From positions 248,001-312,000 of the forward strand of contig NZ_CAJGZM010000003.1 in the NCBI RefSeq assembly GCF_904846175.1: a stretch of DNA of 64,000 nucleotides, read 5' to 3'. How positions within the stretch are numbered: the stretch's first letter is position 1; each line of letters starts with the position of its first letter. The stretch is from Psychrobacter immobilis. GTDB lineage: Bacteria > Pseudomonadota > Gammaproteobacteria > Pseudomonadales > Moraxellaceae. Shown here piece by piece: positions 9,451 through 18,300 of this stretch. The notes under the pieces were generated by a model. The model had not been told where the DNA came from. It saw nothing but the letters and a program-made list of their open reading frames with translations, and did no database searches. The position numbers and the translations under genes are program-made.

Positions 9451-10368
9451 ATGACATTTAACGACAAACTACAAGCATACCTGCAGCTGACGCGCTTTGA
9501 CAAGCCAGTAGGTATTGAGCTCTTACTATGGCCAACACTGTGGGGTGTGATGCTGGCTGCCATGGGTCATGCGCAGCAGCAAGGGGCAAGTGCAGGTCTG
9601 CCAAGTCTCAAGATATTGCTGATATTTGCGTTGGGCGCGATTTTTATGCGGGCGGCGGGCTGTGCGATCAATGACTTTGCTGATCGCAAGGTTGATGGTC
9701 ATGTCAGCCGTACCAAAGGACGCCCACTAGCAGACGGACGCTTGTCTGCTAAAGAAGCCATTGCTGCTTTTTTGGTATTGGTATTACTGAGTGCCAGTTT
9801 GCTGTTCTTTTTGCCTGTTGTCGTCTTCTACTGGTCGCTTGGCGCCGTCATATTGGCGTTTATTTATCCATTCATGAAACGTTTTACCCATTTGCCGCAA
9901 GTTTTTTTAGCGGCAGCTTTTGGTTGGGCGATACCAATGGCATATGTCGCTATACAAGGCGCACCTGATATCTGGTGTTGGCTGTTGTTTATTGCTTATA
10001 TGTGTTGGACAGTAGCTTATGATACCCAGTATGCCATGGCGGATCGTGAGGACGATTTAAAGATTGGGGTCAAATCTACGGCCATATTATTTGGCCACTA
10101 CGATGTGATTATCATCTCACTGCTACAAACCGTATTTTTACTTATTATGGGTGCGGTCATGTGGCATTATTTTGCGCCAACCAGTGTAGGTGTGATACCC
10201 GTATTTGGTTTGGCGCTAGTGGCGATGATGTTTGCTAAGCAAAACAGCGCTTGTGCCAGTCGTCATGCTATGGCCTGCTTTCAGGCATTTTTAGCCAATA
10301 TATGGGTAGGGCGTTACGTCTTTGCTCTTATCGCAATCGCTTGTCTATGGACGACTTTTAATGGATAA
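9451..10368 (+). CDS. ubiA: 4-hydroxybenzoate octaprenyltransferase UbiA
   Basis: Membrane prenyltransferase attaching the polyprenyl tail to 4-hydroxybenzoate in ubiquinone synthesis. Both Asp-rich Mg-pyrophosphate motifs are present: [20 protein letters not shown] (about residue 75) and [13 protein letters not shown] (about residue 190), set in about nine hydrophobic helices. Length 305 is slightly above E. coli UbiA (290). The usual ubiC partner is not adjacent. The end of the gene overlaps the start of the DUF4112 gene by 8 bases, implying translational coupling. Confidence 0.96.
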   Translation: MTFNDKLQAYLQLTRFDKPVGIELLLWPTLWGVMLAAMGHAQQQGASAGLPSLKILLIFALGAIFMRAAGCAINDFADRKVDGHVSRTKGRPLADGRLSAKEAIAAFLVLVLLSASLLFFLPVVVFYWSLGAVILAFIYPFMKRFTHLPQVFLAAAFGWAIPMAYVAIQGAPDIWCWLLFIAYMCWTVAYDTQYAMADREDDLKIGVKSTAILFGHYDVIIISLLQTVFLLIMGAVMWHYFAPTSVGVIPVFGLALVAMMFAKQNSACASRHAMACFQAFLANIWVGRYVFALIAIACLWTTFNG

Positions 10369-11038
10369 CTTTAAGAAGCTCTCAAAGTCAAAAGTGAAAA
10401 GGAGTGCGGCTATTAATGCGCCAGTCATCGATTATCAAGCAAAGCTGGCTGAGCATGGCTTAACCCGTGAGCAAGTCATTGCGACCGAGCGTAAATTAGC
10501 AAAGTTTGCCAATACCATGGATTCTCTTGTGCGGATTCCTTTTACCAAGCAAGGCATGGGCGCTGATGCAGCGCTCTCGACCATTCCGCTGGCCGGAGAT
10601 TTGGCAGGACTGGCTCTGACCAGTTATGCTTTCATATTAGGTCGGCAGTTAGGCGTACCGGCGCATAAAATGACGCCAGCTGTTAGATTGGCACTGATTG
10701 ATATGGTGGTTGGTATCGTACCTGGGATTGGTACAGTACTTGATATCTTTATTCGTCCCAGTCGTAAGACATTGAGTATCGTACATGAGCATTTACACGA
10801 TGAATACGGTATCACCGAAACCATGCATATGGATCGGCCATTTTTGCATCAATCATTAGAAGATAAGCAACAACAAAGCCGTTTTGCGTTCTTTTGGCGT
10901 AATCCTGTCGTTGCTTGGCTATATTTGCATATTCCTGATCTGCTTGGATTAGTCGTTATTGTAGTGATTGGTTGGGGCTTATGGGCGGCGATAAGCTGGC
11001 TAGTTAGTCTATTTGGCAAGACCACTGGCTTTGGCTAA
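10361..11038 (+). CDS. DUF4112 domain membrane protein
   Basis: 225 residues. Residues about 40-140 match the DUF4112 pattern ([20 protein letters not shown], then [15 protein letters not shown], then [15 protein letters not shown]), with two short glycine-rich hydrophobic helices. The C-terminus has another hydrophobic helix pair (about 182-215). The start at ATG 10361 overlaps the ubiA stop region; an upstream in-frame TTG at 10322 would lie deep in ubiA. DUF4112 has no assigned function. Coupling to ubiA suggests co-expression only. Confidence 0.85.
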   Translation: MDNFKKLSKSKVKRSAAINAPVIDYQAKLAEHGLTREQVIATERKLAKFANTMDSLVRIPFTKQGMGADAALSTIPLAGDLAGLALTSYAFILGRQLGVPAHKMTPAVRLALIDMVVGIVPGIGTVLDIFIRPSRKTLSIVHEHLHDEYGITETMHMDRPFLHQSLEDKQQQSRFAFFWRNPVVAWLYLHIPDLLGLVVIVVIGWGLWAAISWLVSLFGKTTGFG

Positions 11039-11052
11039 AGACAAACCAAAGC

Positions 11053-11093
11053 AAAAAAGGCGGCAAGCATTAATAATATTTGTCGCCTTTTTT
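11053..11093. terminator. Bidirectional terminator
   Basis: AAAAAAGGCGGCAA pairs with TTGTCGCCTTTTTT (14 bp with one G-T) around a 13-nt AT-rich loop. It lies between the convergent DUF4112 and lipoprotein genes and has an A-run on one side and a T-run on the other. Confidence 0.85.
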
Positions 11094-11147
11094 AATGCTT
11101 AAATTACTACCTTTAAATGGTTCTAAGCCAAATTTTTATTGATAACA

Positions 11148-11765
11148 TTATTCGGTGATGACTTCTGCTTCTACACTGATGGCCTCAAAGCTGGTTGTTT
11201 TATTATTTTGAATAAGGTCAATGCTGCTACCACCGCCATGACTAACCAGCTGAATACTGCCATCGCTTGAGCGGTAAGTAGGGTTATTGCCTTGACCTTC
11301 TGGCGCACTCAAAGTCATTTTTGGTTTATTGGGAAGGGTGACGATAGCGTTAAGCACGCCTTTTTCTGAGGTCTCAAAAATGACAAATAACGTCTCACCG
11401 CTGGCGCTGCGATAGTTGACATCGGTGATTTGTGCGCCTTTAATAGCTTGTTCTGGATTGGGCGCTATCGCAGCACTATTTGCTGAAGTATCTGCTGCGC
11501 CAAGCTCATTTTCCAATACACTTAAGCTCATATCTGCTTCTGTATTAACAGCAGACTTAGCAGTATCTTCATCAGCAACTTTCGGTACATTAATATTCGA
11601 GCTTACTGGCGTCGTTTGGGTGGTTGTGTCAGCAGAATTCTCATTAACGGTCTCAGGTTCTGGCGTCTTTTGGCAAGCACTCAGTAGTGACAGGCTTAAA
11701 AGAGTAATAGAAATTGTTTTAAAGAATGGTTTTGATTTTACTAAGTTAGAAATATCGGTTTTCAT
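11148..11765 (-). CDS. Hypothetical lipoprotein
   Basis: 205 residues with a lipoprotein signal peptide whose hydrophobic core ends in Leu-Leu-Ser-Ala-Cys (about residue 31). It is followed by a long Thr/Glu/Asn/Ala-rich linker (about 35-110) and a small beta-rich C-terminal part (about 112-205: VNYRSASGETLFVIFETS, then LNAIVTLPNKPKMTLSAPEG). I do not recognise the family. It lies 39 bases downstream of the next minus-strand gene (11805-12422), so the two probably form one transcript. Confidence 0.7.
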   Translation of the reverse strand: MKTDISNLVKSKPFFKTISITLLSLSLLSACQKTPEPETVNENSADTTTQTTPVSSNINVPKVADEDTAKSAVNTEADMSLSVLENELGAADTSANSAAIAPNPEQAIKGAQITDVNYRSASGETLFVIFETSEKGVLNAIVTLPNKPKMTLSAPEGQGNNPTYRSSDGSIQLVSHGGGSSIDLIQNNKTTSFEAISVEAEVITE

Positions 11766-11804
11766 AATAGACAGCTATCCATTGATTAAGGTATTGGCTA
11801 GTTT

Positions 11805-12422
11805 TTACTTTAATTTTAATAAATCGTTACTGGTTGCGCTTTCTTGGTAGACATCATCTAAATAGCGACGACTGGCAAGCAGCTTATCAACGACGCCACT
11901 TTGGCTTTGGATATTTAGCTTTTGTGCAAAGTCCAAAATAGAGTTCAACTGCTCTAACACCATGCTATAACTGGTGACAGATTTATCGCGGTCAATAATA
12001 ACAGTAGTGGCATAATGTGGATCGAGGCTGAGGTAATCCTGAATCAGCTCGGGTATGCGTATCTCTATAAGTTTATTGAGGGTAAATAGCTGTGATTCAG
12101 TGATTTGAACATGGTGCATGCGCTCATACTGTTGACCGATATCGTCCATAATTGCGCGAAAGGCTTCAGGAACTTGTTCAGCATAAAGGTATTTGATAAA
12201 CGCATGCTGCGCGGTAAACCTAATAATAGCCAGACCATCTGTTTTATCGTTTTGCGGTAATGTTTGCTCGCTTTCAGACAAAGCACTACTTGCGGATGCT
12301 AAATATTGTTTATGCCTGTGGGTTGAGTCAATTTGCAGCCGACGAGATTTCTCTTTCATGACAAAAAAGATAGGTACAATAATGATAAGGCTGAGTAAAA
12401 TAAGTAGCGTAAAAAAAGACAT
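11805..12422 (-). CDS. Hypothetical single-pass membrane protein
   Basis: 205 residues: one N-terminal transmembrane helix (about 3-22) followed by a soluble, mostly helical cytoplasmic region with no Cys and no recognisable catalytic motif. The part from about 70 to 200 (AQHAFIKYLYAEQVPEAF, ITESQLFTLNKLIEIRIPEL, LLASRRYLDDVYQ) reads like a compact helical domain. No family recognised. Likely co-transcribed with the downstream lipoprotein gene. Confidence 0.65.
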   Translation of the reverse strand: MSFFTLLILLSLIIIVPIFFVMKEKSRRLQIDSTHRHKQYLASASSALSESEQTLPQNDKTDGLAIIRFTAQHAFIKYLYAEQVPEAFRAIMDDIGQQYERMHHVQITESQLFTLNKLIEIRIPELIQDYLSLDPHYATTVIIDRDKSVTSYSMVLEQLNSILDFAQKLNIQSQSGVVDKLLASRRYLDDVYQESATSNDLLKLK

Positions 12423-12594
12423 ATCAATACTCTGTCATAAAAAGCTATAAATATAAAAAAGCACGCATTTTTCTGTGCATATTTGTGTATCACAACATAA
12501 CATACTTGTGCTATTTTATCCCAAGGTAGAACACTAGTTGGTAAGTGCTGCGATAAAACAATTAATAATAATGGATAAGTAATTAAGGACGATA

Positions 12595-13155
12595 ATGGAT
12601 AATGACACAATTACAAAAAGTCAGCTAGCGGCATATAAGCCAACCACGGCTTATGTAGGTACTTCTTGGGCAGTGATGCTGGTCGGGGTTTTGGCCTATC
12701 TAATGGGGTTATGGAATGCACAAAGTATGCTACTTAACGAAAAGGGCTACTACTTCGCCATTTTAGCACTGGGATTGTATTCAGCAATCAGCTTACAAAA
12801 AACGTTGCGTGACCGTGCAGAAGGTATTCCTACCACCAATCTATATTATCTAATAAGCTGGGCGGCGCTGGCGGTTTCCATTGCACTTATTGCTATTGGG
12901 TTGATGAACGCCACTGGTTTAAGCTTGAGTGAGAAAGGGTTTTATATGATGGCGTTTACCATGAGTTTATTTGCTGCTGTCACGATTCAAAAAAACACCC
13001 GAGACGAAGCGCAAATCCGTGCATTAATTTCACCGACCAGTCTTAGTGATGATAGTACCGCCAGAATATCAAATCAAAAATCAGACTCAGGAAAATCCTT
13101 GTTTGGTTCTGTTAAATCGAGAATAGATAGCCGTGATCAGAACGATAGTGAATAA
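12595..13155 (+). CDS. YiaA/YiaB two-helix domain inner-membrane protein
   Basis: 186 residues with two copies of a module of two transmembrane helices (about 20-70 and 85-135). Each ends in a conserved phrase: EKGYYFAILALGLYSAISLQ in the first and EKGFYMMAFTMSLFAAVTIQ in the second, followed by Lys-x-x-Arg-Asp. This is the YiaAB helix-pair pattern. The C-terminal 45 residues are polar and Ser/Asp-rich. E. coli YiaA/YiaB are linked to stress responses but not mechanistically defined. Confidence 0.85.
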   Translation: MDNDTITKSQLAAYKPTTAYVGTSWAVMLVGVLAYLMGLWNAQSMLLNEKGYYFAILALGLYSAISLQKTLRDRAEGIPTTNLYYLISWAALAVSIALIAIGLMNATGLSLSEKGFYMMAFTMSLFAAVTIQKNTRDEAQIRALISPTSLSDDSTARISNQKSDSGKSLFGSVKSRIDSRDQNDSE

Positions 13156-13180
13156 TATTTTTACTGCGTCTATAACGGTT

Positions 13181-13213
13181 ATTTTATATAGCTTATTTTA
13201 AGCTATATAAAAT
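13181..13213. terminator. AT-rich palindrome between convergent genes
   Basis: A perfect 15-bp inverted repeat (ATTTTATATAGCTTA / TAAGCTATATAAAAT) around TTT. It is positioned as a shared terminator for the YiaA-like gene and mnmC, though the stem is AT-rich and has no separate U-tract. Confidence 0.45.
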
Positions 13214-13248
13214 AAATGACTCAGCGAATAAATAGCTTAGTTAATAAA

Positions 13249-15423
13249 TTAGCCCGCTTTATGCAACCGCGCCCGATTGGGTGACAGTCGCGCTAAGGTA
13301 ACAGCGGATAAAGGCGTAAAGCAGCCTAACATCATATCTGCTAATGCTTCAGCGCATATCGGTGCTAGTGCATAACCTTTTGCCCCCATCGCAGAGAGCG
13401 TCCAAATTCGGCGGCTTTGCGCAAGTCGTCCGACCAATGGATGATAATCAATCGTTTGCGTACGCACACCGGCGCGCGCTTGCCATGCGCTGGTATCATC
13501 TGGCAGGACATTGCCTAATTCCGGCATATCCTCCAGCAGTTTGTCATAATTTTGCTGATTTTCTTCACGACGAATATCAGTACTGGCGTCAGCATCTACA
13601 AAGCTGGCCCCCAGTAAAAACTGCTGCTGACCCTCGGCGATTATATTTACCTCAGGATCATCGCTTTGCCCGATAAAGGGCGCGCAATAACCACTATATT
13701 TAAGCGGTAATTGAGGCAGACCAGCTACTTGCTCGTCAGTAGGCGTAAACCAAGATAATTGCCCGCGAATGGTACGGCACTCAACGATACGTTTGTCTAA
13801 TTGATGGCTCTCATAGGCGGCACAAATAACGACATTGTCAGCGCAGATAGTGACAGGGTTCTGACTGTTATTACCATTATCACTGTCTTTATCACCAATC
13901 ACCGTAACCTTATCAGCAGTTTCTTTGACATCAGTAACGCTAAGCTGCTGATAAGTGATATTCGGATGCGCAAGGATGATCGTTTTTAGCGCTTGAGGAT
14001 TGACCAAACCAGATTGTGGCAAATATAAATTGTCTGCTAAGTCTTTCAGCTTTAAGCCACTTAACCGCCGCGCTTCTTCAGTCGTAATCGTGGTTGCCAT
14101 CTCATTAGGATAATCGGCAATCTGCGCCGTGCCAATATTGGTTTTTATCAGCAAATCTAACGTGCCTGTTTGCTCAAGTATCAGTGGCGTTTGTTGCAGA
14201 GCTGCTTGCTGATTAAAATAACGGTATAGCCTGCCGCTATATAGATAACCGATAGAGTGCAGGTGCTCATAAACGTGGTGAATGGGCGTCATGTTTGGCG
14301 CGAGGAGGGCGCGCGGATTACCAGAGGCGCCAGCAAGCGGCGCGACCTTATCTACCATCGTCACTGCAATACCGCGATTGGCTAGCGTCCAAGCCGTGAG
14401 CAGTCCGGCAACGCCTGCGCCAATTACCACTATATGGCTAGGAATGTGGCTGAGAGGGTTTGGTAAAATGGAGATATTGTTATCGTCATTTAGTGCTAAA
14501 GAATTAGCGTTATAAGCCATAATTGCAGTCAGCATTTCATGCTTGCGCCCAAAACCTTTTACCTTTTTAATGATAAAGCCATGAGTTTGTAACCCACGTT
14601 TGACGATACCGGCACAGCTATAAGTAGCGGCAGTCGTGCCAGTACGCGATAGGCGCTGCATCTGAGTAAATATCGTATCCGCCCACAAAGTCTCATTACA
14701 AGAAGGTGCGAAACCATCTAGAAACCAAGCATCAACGTAAGGGCGTTTAATAGCCGAATCATTATCTAAAATATCTAAGGTATCGAAAATATTTGAGGTA
14801 TCTAAAGCATCTAAACTTGCCAAACTATCGCCTGCATCGCCCAACCAAATATCAAGTGTGACGTTATCGTCAATAAAATTTAGTCGATGACAACCAGCAA
14901 TTAACGGTGGGTAGTTTGCTAAAAATTCTTCAATCAATTCGGCAAGTTCGGGCGCGCGCTGTGCCCATAAGCTGAGTATCTGCGTTAAGTCAGTAAGCGG
15001 AATGGGATATTTTTCAGTGGTGATAAAGTGTAAGCGTGCGCTTGTTAAATACGGCTGCTGCGTACGAAGCTGTCGCCAAAGCTGCCATGTCGCTAAAAAA
15101 TTCAAGCCAGTACCAAAGCCCAATTCAGCGACAGTAAAGCATTGTTTGTCTGCAAGGTTCGCTAGTCGTTCTGGTAGTTGATTATGAGCTAAGAAAACAT
15201 GGCGGGATTCTGCCAAGCCATCAGCGTGCGAAAAATAGACATCGCCAAACTCACCTGATACTGGCACTTGATTGCCAGCATCATCGTTTTGCCATGCAAT
15301 CTTAGCAGGGCTAATCACGTTTGGCGGTGCAGGTTTTTTAGGGGGTTTGCTGGCTTTATGAGGCTTGCGCATGGCGGGAGAGGTAGGCTTAGATATAGCT
15401 GATTTAGACACAAATTTGGACAT
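13249..15423 (-). CDS. mnmC: Bifunctional tRNA mnm5s2U biosynthesis protein MnmC
   Basis: Two-domain enzyme completing mnm5s2U34 in tRNA. The N-terminal SAM methyltransferase (MnmC2; [18 protein letters not shown], then [18 protein letters not shown]) methylates nm5s2U. The C-terminal FAD oxidase (MnmC1; [19 protein letters not shown] near residue 330) removes the carboxymethyl group of cmnm5s2U. Two oddities: a Lys/Pro/Ser-rich N-terminal extension of about 40 residues absent from E. coli MnmC, and an Asp/Leu-rich insert of about 20 residues before VDAWFLDGF encoded by micro-repeats at about 14760-14820. The Met at residue 18 is an alternative start. Confidence 0.95.
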   Translation of the reverse strand: MSKFVSKSAISKPTSPAMRKPHKASKPPKKPAPPNVISPAKIAWQNDDAGNQVPVSGEFGDVYFSHADGLAESRHVFLAHNQLPERLANLADKQCFTVAELGFGTGLNFLATWQLWRQLRTQQPYLTSARLHFITTEKYPIPLTDLTQILSLWAQRAPELAELIEEFLANYPPLIAGCHRLNFIDDNVTLDIWLGDAGDSLASLDALDTSNIFDTLDILDNDSAIKRPYVDAWFLDGFAPSCNETLWADTIFTQMQRLSRTGTTAATYSCAGIVKRGLQTHGFIIKKVKGFGRKHEMLTAIMAYNANSLALNDDNNISILPNPLSHIPSHIVVIGAGVAGLLTAWTLANRGIAVTMVDKVAPLAGASGNPRALLAPNMTPIHHVYEHLHSIGYLYSGRLYRYFNQQAALQQTPLILEQTGTLDLLIKTNIGTAQIADYPNEMATTITTEEARRLSGLKLKDLADNLYLPQSGLVNPQALKTIILAHPNITYQQLSVTDVKETADKVTVIGDKDSDNGNNSQNPVTICADNVVICAAYESHQLDKRIVECRTIRGQLSWFTPTDEQVAGLPQLPLKYSGYCAPFIGQSDDPEVNIIAEGQQQFLLGASFVDADASTDIRREENQQNYDKLLEDMPELGNVLPDDTSAWQARAGVRTQTIDYHPLVGRLAQSRRIWTLSAMGAKGYALAPICAEALADMMLGCFTPLSAVTLARLSPNRARLHKAG

Positions 15424-15449
15424 AAAGCATCACATTTATAGAGGATTTA

Positions 15450-15998
15450 CTACCAGCGTTCACGGCGAACAAACACCAACCACGAAATAAAAATCCCGAC
15501 CAATAAGCTCATTAACACCGTAAATGCACCATATAAAAACAATTGACCTTTGCTCTCATACACCAAAACGTTCACTTGCGTCTGTAAGTCATTGACTTGA
15601 CGTTGAAGCTGGGCATTACGGCTAAGCAATTCTTGATTGGCCGCAGAAAGCGCTTTATTAGACGGTTGTAGCTGCGCCGCTAAAGTGTCGCTAATATTGG
15701 TCGCAGGCTTAGCAATGGCAGTTGGGTTCGGCGCTGTAGTTGCTACGGTATTTGAAGCAGTATTTGGCGGCGTTATTTGAGTAACATTATTGGGCGCTAA
15801 TACAGCATTAGGCGTCAGCGTAGCTGTTCCTGCTGCAGGGTCAGCATTGGTCACAGTTGGCGCTGCTTGTACCGATAGACTAGCAAGCAACAATAAGCTC
15901 GCAACACTAAGATTAGCGATGCGACCAAAAGAAAGCGCAATACCATGATAAGCGACATGATTAGAAACAGCACTATTTAATAATAACTGCTTAATCAC
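15450..15998 (-). CDS. Hypothetical exported coiled-coil membrane protein
   Basis: 182 residues: a long signal peptide (processing likely near VQAAP, residue 45), an Ala/Thr/Asn/Pro-rich low-complexity stretch (about 46-105), a short coiled coil (about 115-142, NQELLSRNAQLQRQVNDLQ) and a C-terminal transmembrane helix (about 152-175) ending in basic residues. The architecture recalls FimV- or SH3-type envelope proteins but I cannot name a family. Its ATG overlaps the stop of the upstream YciI gene by 4 bases, and mnmC follows 26 bases downstream, so the three are probably one transcript. Confidence 0.65.
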   Translation of the reverse strand: MIKQLLLNSAVSNHVAYHGIALSFGRIANLSVASLLLLASLSVQAAPTVTNADPAAGTATLTPNAVLAPNNVTQITPPNTASNTVATTAPNPTAIAKPATNISDTLAAQLQPSNKALSAANQELLSRNAQLQRQVNDLQTQVNVLVYESKGQLFLYGAFTVLMSLLVGIFISWLVFVRRERW

Positions 15999-16336
15999 GA
16001 TGCTGCTACCTTATTGGCTGGCTTATCTGCTGCGCTGTTAGTAGGTGCAGGCAATGTCTGTATAAACGGCTTGATATCTACATGGCTATAAACGCCATCA
16101 CGCAAATAAGACTCAGCGCTTGCCCATGCTTGCGCGGCATCGAGGGAGTCGAAGTCAGCAATAATCAGGCTACCTGACATCTCGCTTTTACCGTGTTCAA
16201 TGGGCGTTGGACCTGCGATAATGAGTCGCTGCTCGCTTTGTAATACTTGTAGTCGGGCAACGTGTTCGGCGCGCGTTACCTGACGTTGGGCGCTGCTGCC
16301 AGCAACATCGTGACCGATAATGGCAAATAAGGACAT
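15995..16336 (-). CDS. YciI family protein
   Basis: 113 residues. The first about 95 form a YCII ferredoxin-like domain: LFAIIGHDVAGSSAQRQ with the conserved His, then RLIIAGPTPI, SLIIADFDSLDAAQAWA and DGVYSHVDIKPF. Family members are small dimeric proteins with a His-Asp dyad but generally unknown reactions. It is the usual partner of YciA/YciB-type genes, and yciB lies just upstream. The gene has a 4-base overlap with the next gene. Confidence 0.88.
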   Translation of the reverse strand: MSLFAIIGHDVAGSSAQRQVTRAEHVARLQVLQSEQRLIIAGPTPIEHGKSEMSGSLIIADFDSLDAAQAWASAESYLRDGVYSHVDIKPFIQTLPAPTNSAADKPANKVAAS

Positions 16337-16384
16337 GGGACTTCCTCAAGTAAATAGTAAGAATAAAGCGCTATAAAGCATAAT

Positions 16385-16419
16385 GAAAAACAATGAGCTT
16401 ATGTCTCATCATGTTTTTC
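16385..16419 (-). terminator. Possible weak hairpin between yciB and the YciI gene
   Basis: GAAAAAC/GTTTTTC (7 bp) stacks on ATGAG/CTCAT (5 bp) across an uneven internal loop. The low GC content makes termination uncertain. Confidence 0.3.
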
Positions 16420-16464
16420 AATCATATATTATGATTAAACTGACTTTTATAATTAAACCAGCTC

Positions 16465-17016
16465 TTATTTAGTGCTTTTGTCAGTTAACGCCGGATTGAG
16501 GTGGTTTTTTAACAGCGCAAATTGGGCGACCACGAATACTAGCATAATCGGAATCCAGCCATAGGTTTTGAAGTTAATCCAAGCTTCATCAGACATGGTG
16601 AATGCCGTGATATAATGCAGGACGCCCATCATGGCAAAAAACAGCGCCCAAGCGACGGTCAGTTTTTTCCAGCCACTCAGCGTGAGTGAAAATACTTCTT
16701 TCATAGCCAGTTGCATCAGTGGCTTATTAATGGCCGCACTGACCAATAACGTTAAGGCAAAGATACCGTTGATAATAGGTGATTTCCAACGCAAATAGAT
16801 GTCGTCACGCAATAGCAGCGTCCCACCGCAAAAGACGATGGTTAATAATAAAACGACCCACTGCTGCTTATCAAATTTGCCTTTTTGCCGCACAAAATGG
16901 ATGGCATAAATAATAATAGTGGCAACGAGCAAGGCGCCTGCCGCCGCTAAAATGCCACTGTAACGCGCGGCAATAAAAAAAGCGATTAACGGAATGAAGT
17001 CTAATAAGGCTTTCAT
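16465..17016 (-). CDS. yciB: Septation protein A / YciB inner-membrane protein
   Basis: 183 residues with about five transmembrane helices beginning MKALLDFIPLIAFFIA, the characteristic start of the YciB/IspZ family. It is implicated in cell-envelope integrity and division and interacts with elongation and division proteins (family knowledge). The frame is open for another 32 codons upstream, but the ATG at 17016 matches the conserved N-terminus, so I use it. It is divergent from rnm. A similar yciB / YciI-type association occurs in E. coli. Confidence 0.9.
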   Translation of the reverse strand: MKALLDFIPLIAFFIAARYSGILAAAGALLVATIIIYAIHFVRQKGKFDKQQWVVLLLTIVFCGGTLLLRDDIYLRWKSPIINGIFALTLLVSAAINKPLMQLAMKEVFSLTLSGWKKLTVAWALFFAMMGVLHYITAFTMSDEAWINFKTYGWIPIMLVFVVAQFALLKNHLNPALTDKSTK

Positions 17017-17218
17017 AGCAAATAGGATGTCCAACAAAAAACGTATGGGGTAGTTTACACGTCTACTGCTGCAAAAAAAAGCAATCAACCTGATAATCGT
17101 CCGATATGACATCGATAGCCCATATCTTCGCCATTTTTAACTCGTTTTACTGATAATATAGTTCATAGTGATAGCATATTTAAATGAACAACACATTCAA
17201 CACCTTAAGGCCAGTTTT

Positions 17219-18100
17219 ATGAAAATCGACTTACATTGCCATAGCACGTGCTCTGATGGTACCTATGCGCCCACTGAAGTAGTACAGCGCGCGCATAATG
17301 CTGGCATTAATGTACTGGCGCTAACGGATCATGATACCTTGATGGGTATCGACGAGGCGCGCGCGGCGGCTGAGGCCTGCGATATACAATTAATCAATGG
17401 GGTTGAGATTAGCTGCGAGCATACGCTTAGCGGCGGCTATGGTAAAAATAAATCTACCAATAAAATCATCCATGTGCTTGGACTGGATTTTACTGACTTT
17501 GATAAAATGCACGCTACTTTGCAACAATTACAAGACAGCCGTGCCACGCGCGGTCAACGTATCACTGAAAAACTTAGTGAGCTATTAGATATTGATTATG
17601 CTGAGCTATGGCAAGCGGTGCTCGATAAAGCTGGCGGCAATCCACAAGCGGTAGGGCGTGCACATATTGGTCAAGTGTTGTTTGAGCGCGGCGCAGTGAA
17701 AACCGTGCAAAAAGCTTTTGATAAATATCTGGCGGATAATAAGCCAGCTTATGTGGCGATTGAAGCATTAACGATGCAACACGGTATCGAGCTGATTCAT
17801 GCTTGCGGCGGCAAGGCGGTATTGGCGCACCCAACTCGCTATCAGCTTTCAGCTACCCGCGTACGTAAATTAATTGAAGAGTTCGCACGACTTGGCGGTG
17901 ATGCTTGTGAATTGCCGTCAAATAGCGAACCGGTTAGCACCCGTAGAATGGTCGATCGTAGTATTGCTGAACACCAGCTTGCTGCCTCTATCGGCAGCGA
18001 CTTTCATGGCAGTAATATGCCGTGGCGACGCTTGGGTGATGTGCCAAATCTTAACCCTGAGCAACAAGGCGTTTGGCAGTCGTTTGCGGCATTGGCTTAG
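17219..18100 (+). CDS. rnm: PHP-domain RNase AM / nucleoside bisphosphate phosphatase (YciV-like)
   Basis: 293 residues with the polymerase-and-histidinol-phosphatase metal motifs in order: DLHCHSTCSDGTY (N-terminus), LTDHDT, GVEISCEH, GRAHIGQVL, VLAHPTRYQ and SIGSDFHG. These residues bind a trinuclear metal site. E. coli YciV matures the 5' ends of 23S/16S/5S rRNA and acts on 3',5'-nucleoside bisphosphates. The ATG at 17219 is preceded by AAGG at 8 bases and starts right before the first metal motif; the longer frame to 17168 has no ribosome site. Confidence 0.92.
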   Translation: MKIDLHCHSTCSDGTYAPTEVVQRAHNAGINVLALTDHDTLMGIDEARAAAEACDIQLINGVEISCEHTLSGGYGKNKSTNKIIHVLGLDFTDFDKMHATLQQLQDSRATRGQRITEKLSELLDIDYAELWQAVLDKAGGNPQAVGRAHIGQVLFERGAVKTVQKAFDKYLADNKPAYVAIEALTMQHGIELIHACGGKAVLAHPTRYQLSATRVRKLIEEFARLGGDACELPSNSEPVSTRRMVDRSIAEHQLAASIGSDFHGSNMPWRRLGDVPNLNPEQQGVWQSFAALA

Positions 18101-18300
18101 TCCAAAATAGTCTATATTTTAAGAATAATAAGTAAGGTAAAATAAAAGTCAGATATTGATGAGTAAATTAATTAAAGAGATTGATAATTAAAGGAAAAAT
18201 TGCCACACTAAATACGTCAGTTTAAGTCTAATATAAGTCAAAGATCTTAGTTTTATACTTGGTTTATCTCAATAACTTTCACTATCTGCGGTAGCCCATT

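Noticed and set aside
12193..12610. Several 70-85 codon frames on both strands around the hypothetical membrane gene
   Set aside because: They overlap the better supported minus-strand gene 11805-12422 and have no initiation signals of their own.
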